A stretch of DNA of 64,000 nt from Actinomadura macrotermitis. GTDB lineage: Bacteria > Actinomycetota > Actinomycetes > Streptosporangiales > Streptosporangiaceae. Numbering within the stretch: the first letter of the stretch is position 1; the number at the start of each line of letters is the position of its first letter. Under the pieces are notes generated by a model. It saw only the letters and a program-made list of their open reading frames with translations, ran no database searches and was not told the origin of the DNA. Positions 7,350 through 15,830 of this stretch are shown piece after piece. The stretch is taken from the NCBI RefSeq assembly GCF_009604375.1, contig NZ_WEGH01000003.1, positions 1,469,102-1,533,101 of the forward strand, written 5' to 3'. The translations under genes were made by a program, and so were the position numbers.

Positions 7350-8501
7350 TCACTGCTTGTTCAGCGCGTCCACCATGCTGCGGGCCGCCTCGACGGCCCC
7401 CTTGGTCGCCTCGTCCGAGCTCAGCGGGTCGCCGTCGTTGCCGCCGGAGTAGTGCACGGTGACCAGGACGTTGACGACGCGGACGTTGGCGATCGCCTCG
7501 CCCGCGCCGGCGCCCTTGTCGACGCTGTAGATGACGTAGCCCTCGTCGCCCAGGTCGTCCGGCCGGGACTTGCTGGTGAGCTCCTGCCCCGACAGCAGCG
7601 CCTTGCCGGACTCGTCGGCGCCGCGCTCGCTCTCGAAGGAGCGGTGGGCCACGTCGGTCGGGGTGCGGCCGGCGGTGCCGGCGAGCGCGCGGACCTCGAC
7701 GGTGAGCTGCCGCTTGCGGTCGCCGGTGTAGGCGCCCCACACGCACTGGTTCTGCCGGTCGTTGCTCTGGTAGTTGTCGGCGGGGGTGCGGTCGGCGTTC
7801 GGCGCCAGCCGGCCGGCGACGGCCGCGGGCAGCGTGTCGCAGGCGTCGGGGACGCTGGTGCGCTCGGACTGGGCGGTCGGGCCGGTCCCGGCGGCGCCGG
7901 CGGCGCCGCTGCTGCCGACGATCTGCCCGGTGTCGTGGCGGCCCACGCCGGTGCCGCTGAAGATGGCGAACGCGGCCAGCACGCACACGCCGATGCCGGC
8001 CGCGAGGCCGCCGATCAGCAGGCCGAGGCCGCGGCCCCTGCGGCGCTCGCGCATGACGCGGTGGCTGCCGCTGCCGGTGCGGCCGCCGGTGGAGCGGCGC
8101 GAGCCGGCCCGGCGCTGCGGGCCCGTCCCGTGCTCGCCGGACCTGTATTCGCCGGAACCGTGTTCGCGGGAGCGGTATCCGCCCGTCGCGGCGCCGGTGC
8201 CGTACTGCCCCGACTCGGGCCGGACGGTCCGGTACCGGTCCGTCTCGTACTGGCCGGAACCGTACTGACCCGAGCCGTACTCGCCCGACCCGTACTCGCC
8301 CGACCCGTACTGACCGGACCCGTACTGACCCGAGCCGTATCCGCCGGGGCCGTGCTCACCGGGCCCGTACCCGCCGCTGCCCTGCTCCTCTGGCCGATAC
8401 GCACCGCTGCCCGTGGGGTGGCCGTCGCCTGAAGGCTGGCCGCCGCTCGGACCGCGGTAGCTGTCCGTGCGGTGACTTCCGCTGCGATGGCTACCACTCA
8501 C
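7350..8501 (-). CDS. Single-pass membrane protein with YGSG-repeat cytoplasmic tail
   Basis: About 383 residues, with no recognised function. The N-terminal 150 residues are disordered and rich in Gly, Tyr, Ser and His, including six tandem YGSG[QE] pentapeptides. Next come an Arg-rich stop-transfer flank (RERRRGRG), one membrane helix (about 159-181, LGLLIGGLAAGIGVCVLAAF) and a 200-residue extracytoplasmic domain. That domain has two cysteines (PDACDTLP and NQCVWGA) in a pattern resembling DUF3558-type lipoproteins; this match is tentative. I chose GTG at 8501 because GGGAG lies 9 bases upstream; GTG at 8537 is an alternative. The gene separates tsaE from tsaB, an unusual insertion. Confidence 0.75.
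   Translation of the reverse strand: MSGSHRSGSHRTDSYRGPSGGQPSGDGHPTGSGAYRPEEQGSGGYGPGEHGPGGYGSGQYGSGQYGSGEYGSGEYGSGQYGSGQYETDRYRTVRPESGQYGTGAATGGYRSREHGSGEYRSGEHGTGPQRRAGSRRSTGGRTGSGSHRVMRERRRGRGLGLLIGGLAAGIGVCVLAAFAIFSGTGVGRHDTGQIVGSSGAAGAAGTGPTAQSERTSVPDACDTLPAAVAGRLAPNADRTPADNYQSNDRQNQCVWGAYTGDRKRQLTVEVRALAGTAGRTPTDVAHRSFESERGADESGKALLSGQELTSKSRPDDLGDEGYVIYSVDKGAGAGEAIANVRVVNVLVTVHYSGGNDGDPLSSDEATKGAVEAARSMVDALNKQ
8247..8339 (-). repeat. Six tandem 15-bp coding repeats (YGSG[QE])
   Basis: Six pentapeptide units plus a final Tyr, in the cytoplasmic tail of the membrane protein encoded at 7350-8501. On the plus strand they read as repeated CCGTACT(C/G)(A/G)CCC-type units. The 15-bp period makes copy-number change by slippage likely. 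Confidence 0.85.
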
Positions 8502-8630
8502 CGGATCCACTCCCGTTTCGAGAGAACGTGTTGACACCGCGAAGGTGAGGTTCGCTCCGGCAAAGATACGACATCCGGCCGTAATGTGGTCTCTCGCACT
8601 TATAGGAAAAAGGCGAGAATTTTTCGCGTT

Positions 8631-9116
8631 TCAGGAAAGATCAGCGGACAGCCCTGACCACCGGGAACCCACGCCGGTAAGGGCTACCGTGCGCTCCTCG
8701 CCCGCGTCCTGCGCCCCGCGCGAAATGGTCAGCTCGAGTCGATCTTCGGCCAGGCCCTCGGCCAGGCCCTCGCCCCATTCCACGATCGTTACCGAATCGG
8801 TGAGCGAGGCGTCAAGATCAAGGTCGTCCAGCTCCGCGAAACCCCCCAGCCGGTAGGCGTCCACGTGCACCAGGCCGGGCCCGCCCGCCAGCGAGGGGTG
8901 CACCCGCGCGATGACGAACGTCGGCGAGGTGACCGGGCCGCGCACCTTCAGCCCCTCGCCGATTCCCTGGGTCAGGGTCGTCTTGCCCGCGCCGAGGTCC
9001 CCGGTGAGCACCAGCAGGTCCCCCGCCCGCAGCAGCCCGGCCAGCCGGACGCCGAGCGCCCGCATGTCCTCGGCCGTCGGCACCGTCAACGTGATCACGC
9101 CGGTCCCCCCGGTCAC
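8631..9116 (-). CDS. tsaE: tRNA threonylcarbamoyladenosine biosynthesis ATPase TsaE
   Basis: A 161-residue P-loop ATPase that drives the TsaBD complex through its t6A catalytic cycle. Walker A is LTGDLGAGKTTLTQG, the conserved SPTF follows (PVTSPTFVI), and HVDAYRL plus the VEWGE motif complete the family pattern. The GTG start at 9116 overlaps the upstream hydrolase stop (GTGA); GTG at 9098 is a weaker alternative. Usually tsaE and tsaB are adjacent, but here the YGSG-repeat membrane protein sits between them. Confidence 0.95.
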   Translation of the reverse strand: MTGGTGVITLTVPTAEDMRALGVRLAGLLRAGDLLVLTGDLGAGKTTLTQGIGEGLKVRGPVTSPTFVIARVHPSLAGGPGLVHVDAYRLGGFAELDDLDLDASLTDSVTIVEWGEGLAEGLAEDRLELTISRGAQDAGEERTVALTGVGSRWSGLSADLS

Positions 9117-10192
9117 GCGCTCTTCTCCTTCGGTTCGGCCCGGACGCGCTCCACCAGCCGGCGCACCGCGCCGGTGACCACGCCCGGGTACTCCAGCGGC
9201 AGGACGTGCCCCGCCATCTCGATCTCGGTCAGCTCGGCGTCCGGCAGCGCCTGCGCGATCCGCCGCCCGTGCACCGCCGGGGTCAGCCGGTCCTGCCCGC
9301 CGGTCAGCACCGCCACCGGCACCTTGGCCAGGACCGGCAGCGCGTCCGCCTTGTCGTGCGCCATCAGCGCCGGGTAGAACTCGGCGATCACGTCGATCGG
9401 GCAGGCCCGGATCATCTGCTCCAGGAAGTCCACCACGGTGGGGCTGACGTGCTTGTCGGCGAAGGCCATCCGGCGGGTGACCACGAACGCCAGGTCGGCG
9501 CCGAGGCCGCGGGCCCGGTCCACCAGCGCGGCGCGGCGGCCGAGGCCGCGCAGCGCGCCCGGCGCGAGCGGCCGCAGCACCTTGGCCAGCACCAGCGGCA
9601 GCCCGAGCGTCATCTCGCGCAGGTCGCCGGCCGAGGTGTTGACCAGCACCACGCCCGCGACCTGCCGGCCGAACAGCTCGGGGTGCCGCTCGGCCAGCGC
9701 CAGGATCGACATGCCGCCCATGGAGTGCCCGACCAGCACCACCCGCCCGCGGCGGGGGACCGTGGCGCGCAGCACCGTGTACAGGTCCGCGCCGGTCTGG
9801 TCGATGGTGGCGTTGGCCAGGTCGCTGCGCCCCGAGCGGCCGTGGCTGCGCTGGTCCCAGAACACCAGCCGCACGCCCGGCACGCCGGCCAGGTCGCGGC
9901 GCTGGTAGTGCCAGGTGTGCTGGGTGAGGGTGTAGCCGTGGCAGAACACGATGGTGAGCGGTGCGTCGTCGGGGCCCTCGGTCTCCACGTGCAGCGGCAG
10001 CCCGTCGTCGGCGGTGATCGCCAGCGGACGGCCGCGCAGCCGGCCGAACGGCTCGCCGCGGTCGGGGTCGGGGCGCAGCCGCACCCGGCCGACCAGCAGG
10101 TGCCGCGCGCCGACCGCCGCGCCCACCCCGGCCGCGCCGACGCCCGCGACGGCGCCGGCGATGCCGATCCTGCGCCTGTGCCCGCTATTCAT
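9113..10192 (-). CDS. Alpha/beta hydrolase, likely membrane-anchored
   Basis: A 359-residue protein. An Arg-rich start (MNSGHRRR) and a weakly hydrophobic Gly/Ala/Val stretch (residues 9-31) suggest a signal anchor or secretion signal. The hydrolase core has the oxyanion-loop HGYTLTQHTW, the DQRSHGRSG strand and the nucleophile elbow VGHSMGGMS; the acid (TGGQDRLTP) and His (MAGHVLPLE) follow in order, so the triad is complete. The ATG at 10192 overlaps the alr stop by 8 bp. This alr-hydrolase-tsaE order is common in actinobacteria. The substrate is unknown. Confidence 0.85.
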   Translation of the reverse strand: MNSGHRRRIGIAGAVAGVGAAGVGAAVGARHLLVGRVRLRPDPDRGEPFGRLRGRPLAITADDGLPLHVETEGPDDAPLTIVFCHGYTLTQHTWHYQRRDLAGVPGVRLVFWDQRSHGRSGRSDLANATIDQTGADLYTVLRATVPRRGRVVLVGHSMGGMSILALAERHPELFGRQVAGVVLVNTSAGDLREMTLGLPLVLAKVLRPLAPGALRGLGRRAALVDRARGLGADLAFVVTRRMAFADKHVSPTVVDFLEQMIRACPIDVIAEFYPALMAHDKADALPVLAKVPVAVLTGGQDRLTPAVHGRRIAQALPDAELTEIEMAGHVLPLEYPGVVTGAVRRLVERVRAEPKEKSA

Positions 10193-11330
10193 GGCCCTCC
10201 CTCTCCGCGAGCCGCCCCGTATAGACCCGGGGCACCCGTGCACCGATCCGGGTGACGATCTCATACGAGATCGTGCCGAGCGCGTCCGCCCACTCCTGCG
10301 CGGTCGGCTCGCCCCGGTCGCCCGGCCCGAACAGCACCACCTCGTCGCCGGGCGCCAGGGCGCCGTCGCCGAGGTCGATGACGAACTGGTCCATGCACAC
10401 CCGCCCGGCGATGCGGTGCCGGCGGCCGCCCGCGAGCACCTCCAGCAGGTTGGAGCCGTGCCGCGGGACGCCGTCACCGTACCCGGCGGGCACGACGGCC
10501 AGGGTCGTCTCCCGCTCGGTGGTGTAGGTGTGGCCGTAGGAGACGCCGCTGCCCGCCGGGACCCGCTTGACCAGCGCGGTATCGGCGACCAGCGTCATCG
10601 CGGGCCGCAGCCCGAAGGTGCCGAGCTGCGGCGCGGGCGTCAGGCCGTAGGTGGCGATGCCGGGCCGGACCAGGTCGAAGCGCGCCTCGGGCCGCAGCAG
10701 CGCGCCGGCCGAGTTGGCCAGGTGCCGCACCTCGGGCCGCAGCCCCGCCTTCTCGGCGTGCTCGCTCATCTCCACGAAGGCGCGCAGCTGCCGCTCGTTG
10801 GCGGGGTGGTCGGGCTCGTCGGCGCAGGCGAAGTGCGACATGATCCCGGCGACGCGGACCGTCCCGGCGGCCTCGGCGGCGAGCGCGGCGCCGACCAGCG
10901 CGGGCCAGTCGGCGGCGGCGGCGCCGCCGCGGCTCATCCCGGTGTCGGCCTTCAGGTGCACGCGGGCGGGCCGGCCGGCCCGCTCCGCCGCCGCGGCGAC
11001 CTCGGCGAGCAGCGGCAGCGAGCCCACCGACAGGTCGACGTCGCGCGCGACGATCTCGTCGTAGGGCTCGCCGGGCACGCTCAGGCAGACCAGCACCGGC
11101 ACGCCGGTGACGCCGGCGTCGCGCAGCCGCAGCGCCTCGGCGGTCCGGGCGACGCCGATCCAGGTCGCGCCGCCCGCGAGCGCCGCCCGCGCCGCCGGGA
11201 CCAGGCCGTGCCCGTACGCCTCGGCCTTCACCATCGCCATGACGGCCGCGCCGCCGGCGCGCTCGCGCAGCAGCGCGATGTTGTCGCTGATGGCGTCGAG
11301 GTCGACGCGTGCCTCCGCAGGACTCCTCAT
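10185..11330 (-). CDS. alr: Alanine racemase
   Basis: A 381-residue PLP enzyme interconverting L- and D-alanine for peptidoglycan. PLP-binding K35 is in MVKAEAYGHG (variant of VKANAYGHG). The second catalytic residue is the Tyr in GSGVSYGHTYTTE, and VPAGYGDGVPR and GRVCMDQFVIDLG complete the C-terminal domain. The ATG at 11330 is preceded by GGGTGA. A GTG two codons upstream is possible. It lies 104 bp downstream of nnr and overlaps the hydrolase gene. Confidence 0.96.
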   Translation of the reverse strand: MRSPAEARVDLDAISDNIALLRERAGGAAVMAMVKAEAYGHGLVPAARAALAGGATWIGVARTAEALRLRDAGVTGVPVLVCLSVPGEPYDEIVARDVDLSVGSLPLLAEVAAAAERAGRPARVHLKADTGMSRGGAAAADWPALVGAALAAEAAGTVRVAGIMSHFACADEPDHPANERQLRAFVEMSEHAEKAGLRPEVRHLANSAGALLRPEARFDLVRPGIATYGLTPAPQLGTFGLRPAMTLVADTALVKRVPAGSGVSYGHTYTTERETTLAVVPAGYGDGVPRHGSNLLEVLAGGRRHRIAGRVCMDQFVIDLGDGALAPGDEVVLFGPGDRGEPTAQEWADALGTISYEIVTRIGARVPRVYTGRLAEREGHE

Positions 11331-11434
11331 GGTCACCCAGTGTGCCCGCCGTTGGGCGGTGACCGGGGCGTTCTCCGCCCGGCCGGTCCGCCCGCCATAC
11401 CTTTTGGACGCATTCGCCGGGCGCCGGGTTCGCC

Positions 11435-12925
11435 CTACCCGAGGGCGCGGAAGGCGTCCGGCAGCGCGGTGATGACGTCGGCGGCGCTGATCGGCGCCTC
11501 GCCGCGCCACTCGCCCTCCTCCTTGCCGCCGGCGGCGAGCCGCGCGGCCAGGCCGTGCAGGTAGGCGCCCGCCGCGGCGGCGTCGAGCGCGGCCATCCCG
11601 TTGGCCAGCAGCGCCCCGATGAGGCCGGACAGCACGTCGCCGGTGCCGGCGGTGGCCAGGCGCGGGGTGCCGGTCGGGTTCACCCGGACCGGCCGGTCCA
11701 GCTCGGCGACCAGCGTGGTCGAGCCCTTCAGCAGCACCGTCGCGCCGAGCTCGGCGGCGGCGCGCCGGACGTGCTCCAGCCGGCGCGCCTCGATGTCGGC
11801 GCGGTCGGCGCCGAGCAGCCGCGCCAGCTCCCCGGCGTGCGGGGTGAGCACGGTCGGCGCCTCGCGGCGCAGCAGGTCGCGGCGGCGGGCGAGGACGGTG
11901 AGCCCGTCGGCGTCCACCAGCACCGGCAGGTCGGTGCCGAGCGCCGCGGTGAGCAGCCCCTCGGCCTCGGGGCCGGTGCCGAGGCCCGGGCCGACGACCC
12001 ACGCCTGCACCCGGCCGACCTTCTCCAGCGCCTTCGGGCCGGGCTCGATCACCGTGGTGACGGCCTCGGGCCAGCGGTGCCGGACCAGCTCCACCGGGTG
12101 CGGCACCGAGGCGAACCGCACCATGCCCGCGCCGCCGTGCACCGCGCCGCCGGTGCTGAGCACGGCCGCGCCGGTGAACTCGTCGCTGCCGGCCAGGATC
12201 CCGACGACGCCGCGCCGGTACTTGTCGGACTCGGGGCCCGGCTCGGGCGGCAGCACGTCCACCGGCCACGCCGCGACCACGTCGGGGTCGGGCAGGTCGG
12301 CGCCGAGGCCGATGTCGACGAGCTCGACCACGCCGCAGTGCGCGGCGCCGGGGTCGATGAGCAGGCCGGGCTTGTAGGTGCCGAAGGTGACGGTGACGTC
12401 GGCGTGCACGGCGGCGCCCTCGACCCGGCCGCTGCCGGCGTCCACCCCCGACGGCACGTCGCAGGCGACGACGGTGCCGGGCGCGCGCGAGGCGAGCCCG
12501 GCCAGCGTCGCGTACGGCTCGCGCAGCGCGCCGGTGCCGCCGATGCCGGTCAGCCCGTCGATGATCAGGTCGGCGGCGTCGATCGCCGCCGCCGCGCCGC
12601 CCGCGTCCGCGGCGTCGGCGCGGACCCGGCCGCCCGCCGCGCGCAGCGCCGCCAGCCCCGCCTCGTGGATCTTCCCGCCGGCCCGCACCACGCTCACCCG
12701 CGCCCCGCGCCGCGCCAGCCGCGCGCCGGCGAACAGCGCGTCGCCGCCGTTGGAGCCGCCGCCGACGAGCAGCACCACCTCGGCGCCGTAGACGCGCGGC
12801 AGCAGCGACGCGCAGACGGCGGCCAGCCCGGCCGCGGCGCGCCGCATCAGCGCGCCCTCGGGCAGGCGCGCCATCAGCGCCTGCTCGGCCGCCCGTACCT
12901 TGCCGACCTCGTGCGCGTACCGCAT
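11435..12925 (-). CDS. nnr: Bifunctional NAD(P)H-hydrate epimerase / ADP-dependent dehydratase
   Basis: A 496-residue repair enzyme that rescues hydrated NAD(P)H. The N-terminal epimerase (YjeF_N, about 1-210) has GGGSNGGDALFAGARL. The C-terminal ribokinase-like dehydratase (about 225-490) has VVGPGLGTG, VLTPHAGELARLL and ATAGTGDVLSGLIGALL with the catalytic Asp. The ATG at 12925 is preceded by AGGGGG. It starts 8 bp after acpS; this acpS-nnr-alr order is widespread in actinobacteria. Confidence 0.95.
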   Translation of the reverse strand: MRYAHEVGKVRAAEQALMARLPEGALMRRAAAGLAAVCASLLPRVYGAEVVLLVGGGSNGGDALFAGARLARRGARVSVVRAGGKIHEAGLAALRAAGGRVRADAADAGGAAAAIDAADLIIDGLTGIGGTGALREPYATLAGLASRAPGTVVACDVPSGVDAGSGRVEGAAVHADVTVTFGTYKPGLLIDPGAAHCGVVELVDIGLGADLPDPDVVAAWPVDVLPPEPGPESDKYRRGVVGILAGSDEFTGAAVLSTGGAVHGGAGMVRFASVPHPVELVRHRWPEAVTTVIEPGPKALEKVGRVQAWVVGPGLGTGPEAEGLLTAALGTDLPVLVDADGLTVLARRRDLLRREAPTVLTPHAGELARLLGADRADIEARRLEHVRRAAAELGATVLLKGSTTLVAELDRPVRVNPTGTPRLATAGTGDVLSGLIGALLANGMAALDAAAAGAYLHGLAARLAAGGKEEGEWRGEAPISAADVITALPDAFRALG

Positions 12926-12933
12926 CGGGCCCC

Positions 12934-13287
12934 CTAAAGGCTCTCGGCGATCACGACCGCCGTCGCGATGCCGCCGTCATGGCTGAGCGAGACATGCCAG
13001 TGCGTGACCCCGCGCGCGGCCGCGGCCGCCGCGACCGTCCCGCTGACGTGCAGGCTCGGCCGCCCGTCGTCGCCGCGCCGGACCTCGGCGTCGGTCCACA
13101 GCAGGCCGCGCGGCGCGCCGAGAGCCTTGGCGAGCGCCTCCTTGGCCGCGAACCGGGCGGCCAGGGAGCGCCCCGGAAGGCCGCTCTCACCCGCGGTGAA
13201 CAGCCGCGCCCGCAGCCCCGGAGTGCGCTCCAGCGCCCGTTCGAACCGGGCGATGTCCGCCACATCGATGCCCACACCCACGATCAC
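12934..13287 (-). CDS. acpS: Holo-[acyl-carrier-protein] synthase
   Basis: A 117-residue 4'-phosphopantetheinyl transferase that converts apo-ACP to holo-ACP with CoA. Magnesium ligands D8 (VGIDVADIARFE) and E50 (RFAAKEALAKALG) are present, as is the C-terminal WHVSLSHDGGIATAVV. The start is GTG at 13287. It heads the compact acpS-nnr-alr run. CoA supply from coaA elsewhere in the window feeds the same chemistry. Confidence 0.95.
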   Translation of the reverse strand: MIVGVGIDVADIARFERALERTPGLRARLFTAGESGLPGRSLAARFAAKEALAKALGAPRGLLWTDAEVRRGDDGRPSLHVSGTVAAAAAARGVTHWHVSLSHDGGIATAVVIAESL

Positions 13288-13315
13288 ATACCCAGGGTGC
13301 CACGCCCGTCACCCC

Positions 13316-13996
13316 TCAGGCCGCCGGATGCCCCGCGCCCACCCGCCGCAGCGGCGTGACGGTGGCGGCGGGCCGCGGCTCGTCCACCTCCACGGCCTCG
13401 CCCGGCACGTGCACCCAGCCGAGGCGCCGCCGCCCCGCCACCTGGACCCGCACGGCCTGCCGGTAGGCGCCGCACGGGATGCCCTCGTACCCGTGCTTGA
13501 CGACGCCCTGGTAGATCTCCTCGCTCACCACCAGCGCGAGCGGGCCCGCGGCGTCGCGCAGGCACTTCTTCAGCTGGGGCGCGTCCAGCAGCCGGCACGC
13601 GGTGTCGACGGCCTCGCCGAAGCAGCCGTAGGCGTCCCGGTGCACCTCGCCGGCGTGCACGACGGCGCGCAGCCGCAGCCCCCGGCTCGGCCACTGCTCG
13701 GGCGGCAGGGCCAGGTCGTACTCCAGCAGCAGCCGGCCGAGCTCGGGGACGAGCCGGCTGAGCAGCCGCGACTTCGGCACGTCGTCGGCGGGGTGGATCA
13801 GCGCCAGGACGCCGTCGCCGCGGTCCTCCAGCGGATCGCGGCGGTCCGGCCCGACGCCGGCGTGCGCCATCGCCGCGCCGAGCATCTCGTAGACCAGCCG
13901 GCGCAGGTCGCCCTTGATGGGGTTGGTCCGGAGCGGGCTCGTCGACCTCTCCATGTCGACGGCGAGGATGCTCCGGTGCAGGGGAAGGTTGTCCAC
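13316..13996 (-). CDS. Class III nucleotidyl-cyclase-like protein, divergent active site
   Basis: A 226-residue cytoplasmic protein. The GTG at 13996 has GGAGGGG five bases upstream, which decides the start over longer upstream options. The fold is suggested by SILAVDMERST (first metal Asp), EDRGDGVLALI (second metal Asp), LRAVVHAGEVHRD and GCFGEAVDTACRLLDAP. The last motif is normally G-x-AVNxAAR; the Asn that stabilises the transition state is Asp here, while Arg is kept. Cyclase activity is therefore doubtful, and a nucleotide-sensing role is possible. It diverges from the XRE regulator and precedes acpS by 28 bp. Confidence 0.65.
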   Translation of the reverse strand: MDNLPLHRSILAVDMERSTSPLRTNPIKGDLRRLVYEMLGAAMAHAGVGPDRRDPLEDRGDGVLALIHPADDVPKSRLLSRLVPELGRLLLEYDLALPPEQWPSRGLRLRAVVHAGEVHRDAYGCFGEAVDTACRLLDAPQLKKCLRDAAGPLALVVSEEIYQGVVKHGYEGIPCGAYRQAVRVQVAGRRRLGWVHVPGEAVEVDEPRPAATVTPLRRVGAGHPAA

Positions 13997-14425
13997 CGGA
14001 CCCCTCCGTTCTTCCGGCGCGCGGGCCGGACCCTCCTGCCGGGTGGGGCAGGACTCGGGGAAGGAAGGCCACGGGTCGGCGTGGCCGGGAGCCGGGCGCC
14101 GCGTCGTCGGGGCGCCGGGGACTGTGCGCGCACGACCGCCCCGCACCGGCGCGGGGGCCCGGCGCGGCGGATCGCATGAGGATGCAGGGACTCTGGCCGC
14201 TATCCCGAGTGTGCGTTAGCGTAGGTTGCTCTGCAAGTTTCACCGAGATATTCGGCCTTGCCCACCCGACACTGTCTTGTCGACCGCCCGATCAGGAGCG
14301 ACGCTAGGGAGCACCCTGATACCCGGCATCGTGCCTCCTCGCGGCGGGCCGCCCACCGCCCCACCGCGTGGCGCCCCTCCGGCACCCGTCACCCCCTGTC
14401 CCCCTCCCGGCAGAGGTCGGAAACC
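13997..14425. other. 429-bp divergent regulatory gap
   Basis: This gap lies between the cyclase-like gene (minus) and the XRE regulator (plus). The frames crossing it read as arginine/proline-rich shadow peptides. A relatively AT-rich patch near 14205-14250 is the likeliest place for promoters. I could not assign a confident -35/-10 pair. Confidence 0.55.
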
Positions 14426-15304
14426 ATGAGCACCTCCCGAGGACCCACCGTCCGCCAGCGCCGTCTCGGCATCGAGCTGCGCCGGCTGCGCGAGCAGAAC
14501 GACCTCACCGGTGAGGAGGTCGCCGCGCGTTTCTCCTGGTCGACGGCCAAGGTCAGCCGGCTCGAGAATGCCCGCACCGGCATCCGGGTGGACGACGTCG
14601 TGGAGCTGCTGAAGCTCTACGGGGTGGTGGGCGGCCGGCTGGAGGAGCTGGTCGCGCTCGCCCACGACGCCACCCGGCGCGGCTGGTGGGAGGAGTACTC
14701 CTCGCTCGGCGCCACCTACGCCGAGCTGATCGCCCTGGAGTCGGAGGCCAGCGCGGCGCTGCAGTGGGAGAACCTGGTCGTCCCCGGCCTGCTGCAGACC
14801 GAGGCCTACGCCCGCGGCGTCCTCGCGGGCTGGGAGGTGGTGGCCACCCTCACCGACCAGGAGATGAGGGAGAGCTTCGAGGCCCGCATGCGGCGCCAGG
14901 AGGTGCTGCGCGGACCGCAGCCGATGGAGCTGTCGGCCGTCCTGGACGAGTCGATCCTGCAGCGGCGGGTCGGCGATCCGGCGACCATGGCCGAGCAACT
15001 CGACCACCTGTGCCAGATCTCCCGCCTGCCGAACGTTTCTTTGAAAATCCTCCCGCTGGATACCCCCAGGGCGCTGCTTGCTACATCTTTCACGCTCTTG
15101 AAATTCCCACGCGCGCACGATGTGCAGTTCCCCGACATCGTCCATACCGAGAGTCTCACGCTGTCCTTCCACAAGGACGACAAGGAGACCGACAGATATA
15201 AGCGCGCCTTCGGACAACTCGACGAGGAGTCGCTCGGCGCGGCGGAGACACGCGAACTGCTGGCCGAGGCCCGCGACCACTGGCTTTCCCGCGGCGGTGT
15301 TTGA
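14426..15304 (+). CDS. XRE-family regulator with DUF5753
   Basis: A 292-residue DNA-binding protein. The helix-turn-helix (about 10-60) includes RRLREQNDLTGEEVAARF and STAKVSRLENARTGI. The rest is the DUF5753 ligand or partner domain, with YxELIALESEA, NLVVPGLLQTEAYAR and a C-terminal LSFHKDDKETDRY segment. The ATG at 14426 follows AGAGG and is preferred over an in-frame ATG at 14258. Proteins of this type (WhiJ-like) are usually encoded beside DUF397 proteins and control development or secondary metabolism in streptomycetes. Here two DUF397 genes follow on the same strand. Confidence 0.9.
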   Translation: MSTSRGPTVRQRRLGIELRRLREQNDLTGEEVAARFSWSTAKVSRLENARTGIRVDDVVELLKLYGVVGGRLEELVALAHDATRRGWWEEYSSLGATYAELIALESEASAALQWENLVVPGLLQTEAYARGVLAGWEVVATLTDQEMRESFEARMRRQEVLRGPQPMELSAVLDESILQRRVGDPATMAEQLDHLCQISRLPNVSLKILPLDTPRALLATSFTLLKFPRAHDVQFPDIVHTESLTLSFHKDDKETDRYKRAFGQLDEESLGAAETRELLAEARDHWLSRGGV

Positions 15305-15478
15305 GCAGGCCGAACAAGTGACGACCGCCTTCCAGGCCCTTCGCGTTCACGCTGCTATCGTCCAGATAGCGCAGGACGGAACCGGCCACCGCATTTCCTG
15401 ACCCATGTCCGGGTAATGTCGGCAGGGGCGGTCCGGACCTGCGCCTCCAGAAACCCATCACTCTTGAAGGCGGCAAGC

Positions 15479-15688
15479 ATGCCCTCTATCCCTGCAAATA
15501 GCACCGTTTGGCGCAAGAGCTCGCAATGTGGTGGAAATGGGACATGTGTCGAGGTCGCACGCCTCGGCTCGGCCAAGATCGGCGCCCGCGACACCAAGCG
15601 GGGAGAGGACGGCCCGGTGCTGCAGTTCAGCACCAGCGACTGGAGAACATTCACCGCTCGCATCAAGAACGGTGACCTGGACTGCTGA
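15479..15688 (+). CDS. DUF397 protein, copy 1
   Basis: A 69-residue small protein with the DUF397 signature WRKSSQCGGNGTCVEVARL, then KIGARDTK, LQFSTSDWRTF and a terminal KNGDLDC. The ATG at 15479 follows GAAGGCGG; a frame starting at 15416 lacks a ribosome site. It sits 174 bp after the XRE gene. That gap contains the palindrome GCTATC-GTCCA-GATAGC (15354-15370), a possible operator. Members act as partners of the neighbouring XRE/DUF5753 regulator; the biochemical role is unresolved. Confidence 0.9.
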   Translation: MPSIPANSTVWRKSSQCGGNGTCVEVARLGSAKIGARDTKRGEDGPVLQFSTSDWRTFTARIKNGDLDC

Positions 15689-15736
15689 AGTCCGACCGCT
15701 CCTCCAGCAGGGCGATCCCAGGGACATAACGAAGCG

Positions 15737-15776
15737 GGGGTGCCACCGGAGGTAGGTTCACATCCGGTGACGCCCC
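15737..15776 (+). terminator. Hairpin after DUF397 copy 1
   Basis: GGGGTGCCACCGGA pairs with TCCGGTGACGCCCC over 14 positions with one G-T pair and one mismatch; the loop is 12 bases. It lies 48 bp after the DUF397 stop. No T-tract follows, which is common in actinobacteria. Confidence 0.65.
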
Positions 15777-15830
15777 TCCGCCTCTCTAGAACGCCCGCCC
15801 CACGCGGGCTTTGAGAAGGGAAGGTAAGAA

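Noticed and set aside
14258..14425. N-terminal extension of the XRE regulator
   Set aside because: The added residues are Arg/Pro-rich shadow sequence, and the ATG at 14426 has a ribosome site just before the helix-turn-helix.
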